A stretch of DNA of 64,000 nt from Bacteroidetes bacterium 41-46. GTDB taxonomy: Bacteria; Bacteroidota; Bacteroidia; Bacteroidales; UBA932. This document shows positions 49,981 through 58,741 of this stretch, piece by piece. The notes beneath the pieces are model-generated. The model was not told the origin of the DNA. It did not search any database and saw only the letters and a program-made list of their open reading frames with translations. A program made the position numbers and the translations under genes. The stretch covers positions 1 through 64,000 of the forward strand of contig MKTA01000032.1 in assembly GCA_001897515.1 (NCBI GenBank), written 5' to 3'. The first letter of the stretch is position 1. Every line of letters starts with the position of its first letter.

Positions 49981-51322
49981 GAGTTATTTTGAAATGCCAT
50001 GCGGGATGAGAGAGGTGTTTGCATCTTTGCAACTCTCATCTCCTCTCTCTGGTCATCTTTTGCTAGAAAGGGAGATGCCTGTAGCTTCATATAAAATAGC
50101 ATTGCTTTACAGGCAGCTTGAAGATGCTGTAAATGCTCTGAGAGACAATAATATTTGTAATAGAGCTGAGATTGCAAAGAGCGTACTTACTGGGCTGAGA
50201 GATATTCGAAACACGCTGTCATCAATATCTGCCGGCAAAGTCCCTGACGACATAGAGCTTTATGAGATCAAGAATCTTGCTATGATTTCTGAAAGAGTAA
50301 GACCTATTCTTAAAGAAATATCACAATCTCTCCCGGGACTTCCTGTTTTGGAACCTGTTGTAGATTTGTTGGATCCGGAATCTTTCAGAGTTCCATCATT
50401 CTATATTTATGACTCTTATGACTCCAGACTTTCAGAAATAAGAAGAGAGATTAAAGCCTCTTCAGCCTTTTCCGAAGAGTTGTACAGTCAATGTGCCTTA
50501 ATTGAAGATGAAGTAAGAAGAGATCTTTCTGTCAGATTAATACCATTTGTTAATGATCTAAATGATGCGATGCACTCTCTGGCAGAGGCGGATATTTTGC
50601 TTGCAAAGGCCAACTTATTCATAAAGTGGCATTTAGTCATACCTGAAATTTCAGAAAAAGAGACAAGCTATACTGAAATGTTCAATCCGGAGATATCTGA
50701 ATTACTTGGACATAAAGGGATGGTTTATCAGCCAGTAAGCTTAATGATAAGAAAAGGAACTCCTACATTACTTGTGGGAGCAAATATGGGAGGGAAGAGT
50801 GTAACATTAAGAACACTAGCTTTATCACAGTTAATGTTTCAATTTGGTCTTGGAGTGCCTGCACAATGTGCAGAGGTTATTCCAATTCATCAGATTCATT
50901 TTTTAAGCGGTGATTACCAAGATATTAAAAAGGGGCTCTCTTCATTCGCCGCTGAAATGAGGCAAATAGACAAACTATTAAGAGACTCCGAAAAGAGCAG
51001 CTCAATACTGGCTTTGCTTGACGAACCGGCAAAAACCACTAACCCATATGAGGGAAGAGCCCTTGTGGAATCTCTTTTATCAATACTAAAGGAGAGAGGA
51101 ATATTGTCCATTACGGCTACTCACTATAACGCAGATCCAGAGGGGTGTGTAAAATTGAGAGTTAAGGGAATGGAGAACGGTGTGATGAACTACCAGATTG
51201 TTTGTGCAGATGGAGGCGAGGCTCCAAGGGAGGCGATAAATATTGCAAAATCACTTGGTATTGATGAGAGGTGGTTAAACGAGGCTGTTAGGCTGATGGA
51301 GAATAAATACAACAATATTTAA
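49967..51322 (+). CDS. kamC: KamC-like MutS-related ATPase of the lysine operon
   Basis: The 451-residue protein ends in a MutS-type ABC ATPase: P-loop VGANMGGKSVTLRTLALSQL (271-278 core), QIHFLSGDYQDIKKGLSSFA, Walker B LALLDEPAKTTNPYEGRALV with Asp352 and Glu353, and ITATHYNADPEG. Upstream is a helical core similar to MutS domain III. The mismatch-recognition and connector domains are missing, so mismatch repair is unlikely. Its start overlaps kamB by 14 bases and it is followed by kamD after 8. It probably cooperates with KamB on the aminomutase; no experiment is known to me. Confidence 0.78.
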   Translation: MMKLRSYFEMPCGMREVFASLQLSSPLSGHLLLEREMPVASYKIALLYRQLEDAVNALRDNNICNRAEIAKSVLTGLRDIRNTLSSISAGKVPDDIELYEIKNLAMISERVRPILKEISQSLPGLPVLEPVVDLLDPESFRVPSFYIYDSYDSRLSEIRREIKASSAFSEELYSQCALIEDEVRRDLSVRLIPFVNDLNDAMHSLAEADILLAKANLFIKWHLVIPEISEKETSYTEMFNPEISELLGHKGMVYQPVSLMIRKGTPTLLVGANMGGKSVTLRTLALSQLMFQFGLGVPAQCAEVIPIHQIHFLSGDYQDIKKGLSSFAAEMRQIDKLLRDSEKSSSILALLDEPAKTTNPYEGRALVESLLSILKERGILSITATHYNADPEGCVKLRVKGMENGVMNYQIVCADGGEAPREAINIAKSLGIDERWLNEAVRLMENKYNNI

Positions 51323-51330
51323 ATCAAGAT

Positions 51331-52884
51331 ATGCAGAGTAAATTAGGATTAGACTTTAAAAAAGTGGATTATGCCAGAGAGTTGGCAGGTAAAATTGCCA
51401 CTGAGGTCCAGGCTTTTGCTGAGAAATACTCAACTGTAGCAGTTGAAAGAACTCTATGCAGGCTGGTTGGTATTGACGGTGTGGATGAGAATATGGTGCC
51501 ACTTCCAAATGTTTTGGTTGACCATATAAAGGAGAGAGGACTACTTGGAGAGGGAGCACTCTTCTTCATAGGGAATGCAATTTTATCTGAAAAGTTAACT
51601 CCACAGGAGATAGCAGAGAGGGTTTCCATGGGTTCATTGGACATAACAAAGCTTCCGATAGCATCTGAGAGTGAGATATCATCAGCTTTAAAACCAGTTG
51701 TAGAGGAGAGCATTAAGAAAATTGTTGACAGAAGAGAGAGGAGAGAGGCTTATTTGAAAAATCTTGGAGAGGGCCCCAGACCATATCTCTACGTTATTGT
51801 TGCAACCGGCAATATCTATGAAGATGTAGTCCAGGCTGAGGCTGCCGCAAGGCAAGGGGCAGATATTATTGCTGTAATAAGAACAACTGGACAATCCCTT
51901 CTGGATTATGTCCCATATGGAGCCACTACAGAGGGTTTCGGAGGTACCTTTGCAACTCAGGAGAACTTCAGAATCATGCGGTCTGCTCTGGATAAAACAG
52001 GAGAGGAGCTTGGTCGGTATATTAGATTATGTAATTACTGTTCTGGACTTTGTATGCCTGAAATAGCTGCAATGGGTGCTTTTGAAGGGCTTGATGTAAT
52101 GCTGAATGATGCTCTCTACGGGATTTTATTCAGAGACATCAATATGCAAAGAACATTGGTTGACCAGTTTTTCTCCAGGGTTATAAATGGTTTTGCGGGT
52201 GTAATAATTAATACAGGAGAGGATAACTATCTTACAACAGCAGACGCTTTTGATGAAGCTCATACTGTACTTGCATCTGATTTTATCAATGAGCAGCTGG
52301 CTCTTATTGCAGGATTGCCTCAAAGCCAAATGGGGCTTGGGCACGCTTTTGAGATGAATCCTGATCTTGAAAATGGTTTTATATTTGAACTTGCTCAGGC
52401 ACAGATGACTAGAGAAATATTCCCCGATGCTCCGCTGAAATATATGCCCCCTACAAAATTCATGACAGGAAATATATTCAGAGGCCATATTCAGGATGCA
52501 CTTTTTAATATGATTGGGATATGGACCGGTCAGGGTATTCAGCTACTTGGTATGCCCACAGAGGCTATTCATACCCCTTTTATGTCGGACAGATATCTAT
52601 CTATTGAGAATGCTAAATATATATTCAGCAACATGAGAAAAATAGGAGATGAAATGGAATTCAAGGAAGGGGGGATTGCCAGACAAAGAGCTGCAGAAGT
52701 TATTGACTCGGCAATTCTGTTGCTTGAAAATATTGATAAGGAGGGACTCTTTTCTGCACTTGAAAAGGGGATTTTTGGTAATGTAAAGAGACCCAGAAAT
52801 GGTGGAAAAGGGCTGGAGGGGGTCGTGGAGAAGGGGATTAATTATATGAATCCATTTGTTAATATAATGATGGGAGGTAAATAA
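51331..52884 (+). CDS. kamD: D-lysine 5,6-aminomutase, alpha subunit
   Basis: The 517-residue protein matches the PLP-barrel subunit of lysine 5,6-aminomutase. It starts LGLDFKKVDYARELAGKIAT and holds ADIIAVIRTTGQSLLDYVPY, GATTEGFGGTFATQENFRIM, YCSGLCMPEIAAMGAFEGLD and AGLPQSQMGLGHAFEMNPD. With KamE it moves the terminal amino group of beta-lysine (or D-lysine) from C6 to C5, using adenosylcobalamin and PLP. Length is normal. It sits 1 base before kamE, so the two subunits should be made in equal amounts. Confidence 0.95.
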   Translation: MQSKLGLDFKKVDYARELAGKIATEVQAFAEKYSTVAVERTLCRLVGIDGVDENMVPLPNVLVDHIKERGLLGEGALFFIGNAILSEKLTPQEIAERVSMGSLDITKLPIASESEISSALKPVVEESIKKIVDRRERREAYLKNLGEGPRPYLYVIVATGNIYEDVVQAEAAARQGADIIAVIRTTGQSLLDYVPYGATTEGFGGTFATQENFRIMRSALDKTGEELGRYIRLCNYCSGLCMPEIAAMGAFEGLDVMLNDALYGILFRDINMQRTLVDQFFSRVINGFAGVIINTGEDNYLTTADAFDEAHTVLASDFINEQLALIAGLPQSQMGLGHAFEMNPDLENGFIFELAQAQMTREIFPDAPLKYMPPTKFMTGNIFRGHIQDALFNMIGIWTGQGIQLLGMPTEAIHTPFMSDRYLSIENAKYIFSNMRKIGDEMEFKEGGIARQRAAEVIDSAILLLENIDKEGLFSALEKGIFGNVKRPRNGGKGLEGVVEKGINYMNPFVNIMMGGK

Positions 52885-52885
52885 T

Positions 52886-53683
52886 ATGAGTGGCGGACTA
52901 TATTCTATGCAATCAAAAGAATTTGATAAAACACTAGATCTTAAGAGTGTTAAGCCATATGGAGACACAATGAACGATGGGAAGGTGCAGTTAAGTTTCA
53001 CACTTCCTGTGCCTGTTGGAGATGAAGCAATTGAGGCAGCTAAGCAACTCATTAAGAAAATGGGTTTAGAGAATCCACAAGTTGTATTCTATAAAGAACT
53101 TACTTCAGGTTACACCTTCTTTAACTGCTATGGCAGCTGCGTTCATACAGTGGACTATACATCTATATATGTTCCAAAAGTAGAGTCTGGAGTGATGGAT
53201 ATGCATCAGACGGATGAGTATATTAAAGAGAACGTTGGAAGGCCGTTGATTGTAGTTGGTGCAAGTACCGGAACAGATGCTCATACAGTTGGAATTGATG
53301 CTATTATGAATATGAAGGGTTATGCAGGGCATTACGGATTGGAGAGATATGAGATGATTGAGGCATTTAACCTGGGTTCTCAGGTACCAAATGAGGAGTT
53401 TATAGCTAAGGCTCTTGAATTGAAAGCAGATGCCTTGCTAGTTTCACAGACTGTTACACAGAAAGATGTTCATGTTAAGAATTTGGTTGAATTGGTTGAG
53501 CTGTTAGAAGCAGAGGGTTTAAGAGATAAGGTGATCTTAGTTTGCGGAGGTCCACGAATTTCTCATGAACTGGCAAAAGAGTTAGGATATGATGCAGGCT
53601 TTGGAATGAACAGCTATGCAGACGATGTTGCCTCTTATATTGCGCAAGAGTATGTTAAGAGAGTTTCTAATATGAATTTATAA
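52886..53683 (+). CDS. kamE: D-lysine 5,6-aminomutase, beta subunit (B12-binding)
   Basis: The 265-residue protein has the cobalamin motif DAHTVG (Asp131, His133, Gly136), where the His replaces the lower axial ligand of the cofactor. Lys144, in NMKGYAGHYGLE, matches the lysine known to hold PLP from the beta subunit. The B12 domain continues with LLVSQTVTQKDVHVKNLVEL and VILVCGGPRISHELAKELGY. The N-terminal dimerisation part holds NCYGSCVHTVDYTSIY. It binds KamD to form the active enzyme. Intact catalytic residues suggest function, and the organism must make or import B12. Confidence 0.95.
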   Translation: MSGGLYSMQSKEFDKTLDLKSVKPYGDTMNDGKVQLSFTLPVPVGDEAIEAAKQLIKKMGLENPQVVFYKELTSGYTFFNCYGSCVHTVDYTSIYVPKVESGVMDMHQTDEYIKENVGRPLIVVGASTGTDAHTVGIDAIMNMKGYAGHYGLERYEMIEAFNLGSQVPNEEFIAKALELKADALLVSQTVTQKDVHVKNLVELVELLEAEGLRDKVILVCGGPRISHELAKELGYDAGFGMNSYADDVASYIAQEYVKRVSNMNL

Positions 53684-53700
53684 TTATCAAAATATTACTT

Positions 53701-54360
53701 ATGGATAAGAATCAGATAAGGGAGGTTATTGCCAAAAGGGCTGCCCTTGAGCTAAAGGACGGAGATGTGGTTAACCTTGGTATTGGTTTGCCAACGCTTA
53801 TTCCAAACTATCTTCCTGAAGGTATCAATGTTACGCTTCAGTCTGAAAATGGCCTTTTGGGAATGGGCCCAGAGCCAGCTCCGGGTGAAGAGGACAGCAA
53901 CTATACAAATGCAGGAGGAGGACATATCACCTATTTTCCAGGGGCATCCGCCTTTGACAGCTCTCTGTCATTCTCAATTATAAGAGGCGGGCATGTTGAT
54001 GTAACATTTCTGGGAGCTTTGGAGGCAGATGAAGAGGGCAACCTTGCAAACTGGATGATTCCCGGGAAAAAGACACCTGGTATGGGTGGAGCTATGGATC
54101 TTATAGTTGGAGCCAAAAGAGTGATTTTGGCAATGGAGCATACCGCTAAAGGTTCACATAAAATATTAAAAAGATGCAACCTCCCGCTTACTGCTGCAGG
54201 CCAGGTGAATATGATAATTACAGAGATGGGGGTAATGGATATTACAGCTGAAGGAATAGTATTAAGAGAGATACACCCTGAATTTACTGTAGATCAAGTT
54301 CAGGAGGCCACAGGAGCAAAGCTTATTATACCGGACAATTTATTAAAAATGAGACTGTAA
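53701..54360 (+). CDS. atoA: Butyryl-CoA:acetoacetate CoA-transferase, subunit B
   Basis: The 219-residue protein is a 3-oxoacid CoA-transferase subunit B. The catalytic Glu lies in LQSENGLLGMGPEP. NLGIGLPTLIPNYLP and GHVDVTFLGALEADEEGNLA are also standard. It completes the enzyme with the subunit A gene at the start of the operon. Together they use butyryl-CoA as CoA donor for acetoacetate, so butyrate is released and acetoacetyl-CoA formed for the thiolase that follows 1 base later. Confidence 0.92.
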   Translation: MDKNQIREVIAKRAALELKDGDVVNLGIGLPTLIPNYLPEGINVTLQSENGLLGMGPEPAPGEEDSNYTNAGGGHITYFPGASAFDSSLSFSIIRGGHVDVTFLGALEADEEGNLANWMIPGKKTPGMGGAMDLIVGAKRVILAMEHTAKGSHKILKRCNLPLTAAGQVNMIITEMGVMDITAEGIVLREIHPEFTVDQVQEATGAKLIIPDNLLKMRL

Positions 54361-54361
54361 T

Positions 54362-55567
54362 ATGAAAAAAGTTTACATTGTAGCAGCTAAAAGAACTGCC
54401 ATAGGGAAATTTATGGGCTCTCTCTCGCCGTTTAATCCTGGAGAGCTTGGTGCTATTGTCATCAAAGAGATTATAAAGGAGACGGGTATATCGCCTGATA
54501 AAATTGATTCTGTTATTGCCGGAAATATTCTATCAGCAGGCCAGTTGCAAGGTGTAGCTAGACAGGCTGCAATTAAAGGCGGAATTCCTCAAGAGGTTCC
54601 CGCGTACTCTCTCAATATGGTTTGCGGTTCTGGAATGAAGTCTGTAATGAATGCATATGCTGAAATACTATCTGGTGCTGCTGAAGTAATTATTGCCGGA
54701 GGAACTGAATCAATGTCAAATGCCGGCTTTGTAATGAGCGGTAATTTGAGAACAGGTAACAAAATGGGTAACATTCAGGCTGTTGACCATATGGTAGCCG
54801 ACGGACTTACAGATGCTTTCAATAATTACCATATGGGTATAACAGCAGAGAATATTGCTTCTAAGTTTGGAATTACAAGAGAGGATCAGGATAAGTTTGC
54901 TTACTCTTCTCAGAGAAAAGCTATAGAGGCGGTTGATGCAGGTAAATTTGACAAAGAGATTGTTCCTGTTGAGATTGTTTCAAAGAGGGAGAGCACAATA
55001 TTCTCCAGAGATGAATTCCCTAACAGAACCACCTCTCCTGAAAAGCTAGCAGGATTGAAGCCTGCATTTAAAAAGGATGGAACTGTAACAGCCGGAAATG
55101 CATCAGGTGTTAACGATGGAGCCTCATTTGTTATGGTAGCGTCGGAAGATGCTGTAAACAAGTATGGACTTAAACCTCTGGCCGAAATAATTGCTTGTGG
55201 CCAGGGTGGGGTAGATCCTCAAATAATGGGAATGGGTCCTGTTCCTGCTATTAGAAGTGCTCTGAAAAATGCTGGTATGAAGCTTTCAGAAATGGATCTG
55301 GTTGAACTTAATGAAGCTTTTGCAGCGCAATCGCTAGGTGTTATCCATGAACTTATTGAGGAGCATGGAGTGAGCAGGGAGTGGATTGATAAGGTTACTA
55401 ATATAAATGGCGGAGCTATTGCCTTGGGTCACCCGATAGGAGCATCAGGAAACAGAATAATCGTTTCTCTTATACACTCTTTAATGGCCGAAAATAAACA
55501 AGTCGGTCTTGCATCACTTTGCATAGGAGGGGGAATGGGGACAGCCATCATTGTGAAAAGAGCTTAA
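54362..55567 (+). CDS. atoB: Acetyl-CoA C-acetyltransferase (thiolase)
   Basis: The 401-residue thiolase has the nucleophile Cys in SLNMVCGSGMKSVMNAYAEI, His in GGAIALGHPIGASGNRIIVS and the second Cys in ASLCIGGGMGTA. It starts KKVYIVAAKRTAIGKFMGSL. It splits acetoacetyl-CoA into two acetyl-CoA. One replaces the acetyl-CoA used by Kce and the other can give ATP through acetate. It is the last catabolic gene of the operon. Confidence 0.95.
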   Translation: MKKVYIVAAKRTAIGKFMGSLSPFNPGELGAIVIKEIIKETGISPDKIDSVIAGNILSAGQLQGVARQAAIKGGIPQEVPAYSLNMVCGSGMKSVMNAYAEILSGAAEVIIAGGTESMSNAGFVMSGNLRTGNKMGNIQAVDHMVADGLTDAFNNYHMGITAENIASKFGITREDQDKFAYSSQRKAIEAVDAGKFDKEIVPVEIVSKRESTIFSRDEFPNRTTSPEKLAGLKPAFKKDGTVTAGNASGVNDGASFVMVASEDAVNKYGLKPLAEIIACGQGGVDPQIMGMGPVPAIRSALKNAGMKLSEMDLVELNEAFAAQSLGVIHELIEEHGVSREWIDKVTNINGGAIALGHPIGASGNRIIVSLIHSLMAENKQVGLASLCIGGGMGTAIIVKRA

Positions 55568-55585
55568 ATTTTAATCTTAGACAGA

Positions 55586-56059
55586 ATGAAAAGGGTTATT
55601 TTCATCTGCCTGGGAAATATCTGTAGATCTACTGCTGCTGAGGCAATCTTTAATAAGATGATTTCAGAGGCAGGAGATATTCGTTTTCCTAAAGCAGATT
55701 CTGCAGGTTTACATGATTACCACAGCGGGGAGAAGGCTGATGTAAGAATGAGACGACATGGAGCCAAACGGGGGTACGACCTTACCTCTTGTTCCAGAAA
55801 AATTACAATTAACGATTTCGCAAACTTTGATCTTATTGTTGCAATGGACAGAGATGTTCAGAGGTCTCTTACAAAAATTGCTCCAGATGGCAGATCAAGA
55901 GAGAAAATAAGATTGTTTACGGATTTTTGTACTAATGCTATGTATGATGAAGTTCCAGATCCCTATTATGGTGGAGATGAGGGATTTGAATTGGTGCTGG
56001 ATATTCTTGAGGATGGGATGGGTAAACTAATTGACTCTTTGATCAAGGTCGGCTCTTGA
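55586..56059 (+). CDS. Low-molecular-weight protein tyrosine phosphatase
   Basis: The 157-residue protein begins RVIFICLGNICRSTAAEAIF, with the CX5R phosphate loop (CLGNICR). The acid/base Asp lies in VPDPYYGGDEGFELVLDIL. This is the usual size and order of the family. It removes phosphate from tyrosine of regulatory or capsule-related proteins. It follows the thiolase gene by 18 bases and may be carried by the lysine operon transcript, but it has no obvious role in the pathway. It overlaps the convergent EamA gene by 33 bases. Confidence 0.9.
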   Translation: MKRVIFICLGNICRSTAAEAIFNKMISEAGDIRFPKADSAGLHDYHSGEKADVRMRRHGAKRGYDLTSCSRKITINDFANFDLIVAMDRDVQRSLTKIAPDGRSREKIRLFTDFCTNAMYDEVPDPYYGGDEGFELVLDILEDGMGKLIDSLIKVGS

Positions 56060-56953
56060 TTTTGAAGTTATTACAAGATATACCCCTGTAAAAATCAAGA
56101 TGGCGGAGAGTGGTTTTGTCCAATTCAAAACATCTTGTCCAATAACAATTGCAATGGTAGAAGCAATCAGAGGCTGTACATAATTAAACATACTTACTGT
56201 TGTAGGTCTTAGCAATTTAAGAGAGAAAGCAACCAAAAGATAGGCTGCAAATGTGCCCATAAATAGAGCGTAGGCTAGTTGAAACCACTCCTGAGAGGAG
56301 GAACCGTTGTTTATCCCCAGTTTGTTCCATGTTAATGGCAGGGCGATTATTGCTCCGTACATAAAGGTCCATTTCATAACATGCACGGGAGAGTGTTTTG
56401 CCATAAATGGTCTGATAATAACGAGGTATAGACCATATACAAAGCAACTTATTAAAACCACAAGGTTCCCCTTTAGGGTTCCACTTTGATCAAAATGTCC
56501 GTATTGTGCTGTATAAAGTATTATGGCAGCCCCTGACATTCCAACAATTACACCTACTGACTTCTTAAGTGAAATAGGCTCTTTGATAATTATAGCCGCA
56601 AAGACCATTGTGATAATTGGGGTTATCGTAATAATCAGGGATGCGTCAACTGGTGAAGTCATAGATAGGCCGGCTAGAAAAGAGAGTTGATTTGCCGCAG
56701 TACCCATCAGTCCTGCAAGAATAAGTATCAGGTGCTCTTTAAAAGTGAATTTACCCCCTTCATCCTTAACAAAGAGACCTAGAATGTATAGGGTGATAAA
56801 GGCAAATGTTATTCTGTATTGAGAGAGACCAAACGGGTCAATCCACTCTGGGGTTAATTCTCTTGACACCGGCATATTGATGGCAAATAGAACATTTGCC
56901 GCCATAATTAATAAAACACCTTTAAACTTTGGAGGCAGAGATTTTCTACTCAT
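56027..56953 (-). CDS. EamA/DMT family membrane transporter
   Basis: The 308-residue protein has ten predicted membrane segments in two EamA repeats, with typical lines GLMGTAANQLSFLAGLSMTS, ITPIITMVFAAIIIKEPISL and FNYVQPLIASTIAIVIGQ. Members export amino acids and other small metabolites. It is the last gene of the MarR-FNT-cysteate synthase-SulP series, and its start overlaps the SulP stop by 8 bases. A sulfonate or amino acid such as cysteate is a reasonable cargo, but this is only context. Confidence 0.85.
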   Translation of the reverse strand: MSRKSLPPKFKGVLLIMAANVLFAINMPVSRELTPEWIDPFGLSQYRITFAFITLYILGLFVKDEGGKFTFKEHLILILAGLMGTAANQLSFLAGLSMTSPVDASLIITITPIITMVFAAIIIKEPISLKKSVGVIVGMSGAAIILYTAQYGHFDQSGTLKGNLVVLISCFVYGLYLVIIRPFMAKHSPVHVMKWTFMYGAIIALPLTWNKLGINNGSSSQEWFQLAYALFMGTFAAYLLVAFSLKLLRPTTVSMFNYVQPLIASTIAIVIGQDVLNWTKPLSAILIFTGVYLVITSKSRADLDQRVN

Positions 56954-58685
56954 TTCTCAGCCCCTTTTTAACAGCAAGTTCGTTTTGATGCCTTACAATT
57001 TCTGCAGCTCTCTCAAGCGCAAGCTGTATATGCGGAAATATATTCTCTTTCCCAACCTCATCTGCAAAACCAGATTTTATCAGTGTTTGTAGTACCGAAT
57101 CGCTAACACCTGAGAGTATCAACTGAATCCTCTCTTTTTTTGATCTTTTCCAAAGATTCCTAAGATTATTTAATCCAGTTGAGTCCACAAATGGAACTTT
57201 CCTCATTCTTATAACTCTGGCCTTTACTATGTGGTGAGATGCTGTATCAATCTCATCAAGTTTGTTTGCAAGACCAAAGAAGAAAGGCCCGTCAATCTCA
57301 TATACCTCAACTCCTCTGGGAATGTCTAATATCTCCACATCTGATGTGTATTCACTACGTTCAGTTGCAGGCAGGAAATTATTATCAATCTGGGTAATAC
57401 TTGAACTCTCAGAAACTCTTTTTACAAATAGAATGATTGCGAGCAAAACACCAACCTCAATTGCAACAGTAAGATCAATTATAACAGTCAGGAAAAAAGT
57501 GAGTAGCAGAACTGCTACATCTGCCCTGTGTCCTTTAAGGAGGTATTTGAATGTTCTCCACTCACTCATGTTGTATGCAACAATAATAAGAATTGCTGCT
57601 AATACTGAAAGTGGAATATAAACTGCGTAAGGCATTAAAAAGAGGAAAATCAAGAGAAGGACAATAGCATGGATTATACCTGCAACCGGAGTTTTCCCTC
57701 CATTGTTTATATTTGCCATTGTTCTGGCTATTGCTCCTGTAGATGGGATACCTCCAAAAAAAGGAGTAACTATATTTGCAATCCCTTGGCCAATAAGCTC
57801 TGTATTTGAATCATGTCTTTTTCCGGTCACTCCGTCTGCCACCATAGCAGCCAACAGAGATTCTATAGCGCAGAGCAATGCAATTGTGAAGGCTGGCTGA
57901 AACAGCATTTTAACAGCTTCAAAATCAATTTTAGGGGCCTCTGGTCTTGGAATTGGTATTCCTCCTGCCAGTTCAGGAAATTTGCTCCCAATAGTAGCAA
58001 AATCCACACCGCCAAATTTACTAAGTAACAGAGCAGTAATGGTTCCTGCAAAAATTGCAATCAGAGATCCAGGTACTTTAGATGTTACTTTTGGCCAGAA
58101 AACAATAATAAGCAGGCTGAATATTCCAAGTCCCGCCTCCCAGAGATTTATTGTGGATAGATTTTTAAAATAAGATATCCATTTTGGAATAAACTCTGAT
58201 GGAACCTCTTCAATTTGAAGGCCTAAAATATCTTTTATCTGAGTTGAGAAAATAACAAGAGCTATTCCGCTTGTAAAACCAACAACAATTGGATAGGGTA
58301 TAAATTTTATAATATTGCCAAGTTTAAAAACACCCATTGCAACAAGCATAATCCCGGCTAAAACAGTGGCGATAATCAACCCAGATACCCCATATTGAGA
58401 GACGATACCAAAAACAATCACTATAAAAGCACCTGTAGGACCTCCAATCAGAAAATTTGAGCCTCCAAAAAGAGACATAAGAAGGCCGGCTACAATTGCG
58501 GTTATAAGACCCTGCTGTGGTGTAACACCTGAGGCAATACCAAATGCTATTGCCAAAGGGAGGGCAACTATACCCACAATTATACCTGCTATAAGATCTG
58601 ATGTAAAAGTCTTCTTGTCGTAAGCACCTTTACGGAAAAGGGAGAAAAATTTCGGCCGGAAGGTCGAAGCAAAATTTAAATCCAT
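56946..58685 (-). CDS. SulP family anion transporter with STAS domain
   Basis: The 579-residue protein has an N-terminal membrane part of about 12-14 segments with SulP lines: LIAGIIVGIVALPLAIAFGI, GGPTGAFIVIVFGIVSQYGV, ITPF-like VTPFFGGIPSTGAIARTMAN, and HAIVLLLIFLFLMPYAVYIP. The C-terminal STAS domain (about 455-560) contains VYEIDGPFFFGLANKL and VPFVDSTGLNNLRNLWKR. SulP proteins carry sulfate, bicarbonate or other anions. Since it follows the cysteate synthase-like gene, sulfate or sulfite uptake is favoured. The stop overlaps the EamA start. Confidence 0.9.
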   Translation of the reverse strand: MDLNFASTFRPKFFSLFRKGAYDKKTFTSDLIAGIIVGIVALPLAIAFGIASGVTPQQGLITAIVAGLLMSLFGGSNFLIGGPTGAFIVIVFGIVSQYGVSGLIIATVLAGIMLVAMGVFKLGNIIKFIPYPIVVGFTSGIALVIFSTQIKDILGLQIEEVPSEFIPKWISYFKNLSTINLWEAGLGIFSLLIIVFWPKVTSKVPGSLIAIFAGTITALLLSKFGGVDFATIGSKFPELAGGIPIPRPEAPKIDFEAVKMLFQPAFTIALLCAIESLLAAMVADGVTGKRHDSNTELIGQGIANIVTPFFGGIPSTGAIARTMANINNGGKTPVAGIIHAIVLLLIFLFLMPYAVYIPLSVLAAILIIVAYNMSEWRTFKYLLKGHRADVAVLLLTFFLTVIIDLTVAIEVGVLLAIILFVKRVSESSSITQIDNNFLPATERSEYTSDVEILDIPRGVEVYEIDGPFFFGLANKLDEIDTASHHIVKARVIRMRKVPFVDSTGLNNLRNLWKRSKKERIQLILSGVSDSVLQTLIKSGFADEVGKENIFPHIQLALERAAEIVRHQNELAVKKGLRNE

Positions 58686-58741
58686 TGCACCGTGAAATTT
58701 GTAAGAGGGTGCAAATTTATGAAATAAAAGCTAGTATCCAA

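Noticed and set aside
49967-51322. DNA mismatch repair MutS
   Set aside because: Only the ATPase and helical core are present; mismatch-binding and connector domains are missing and the gene is embedded in a catabolic operon.
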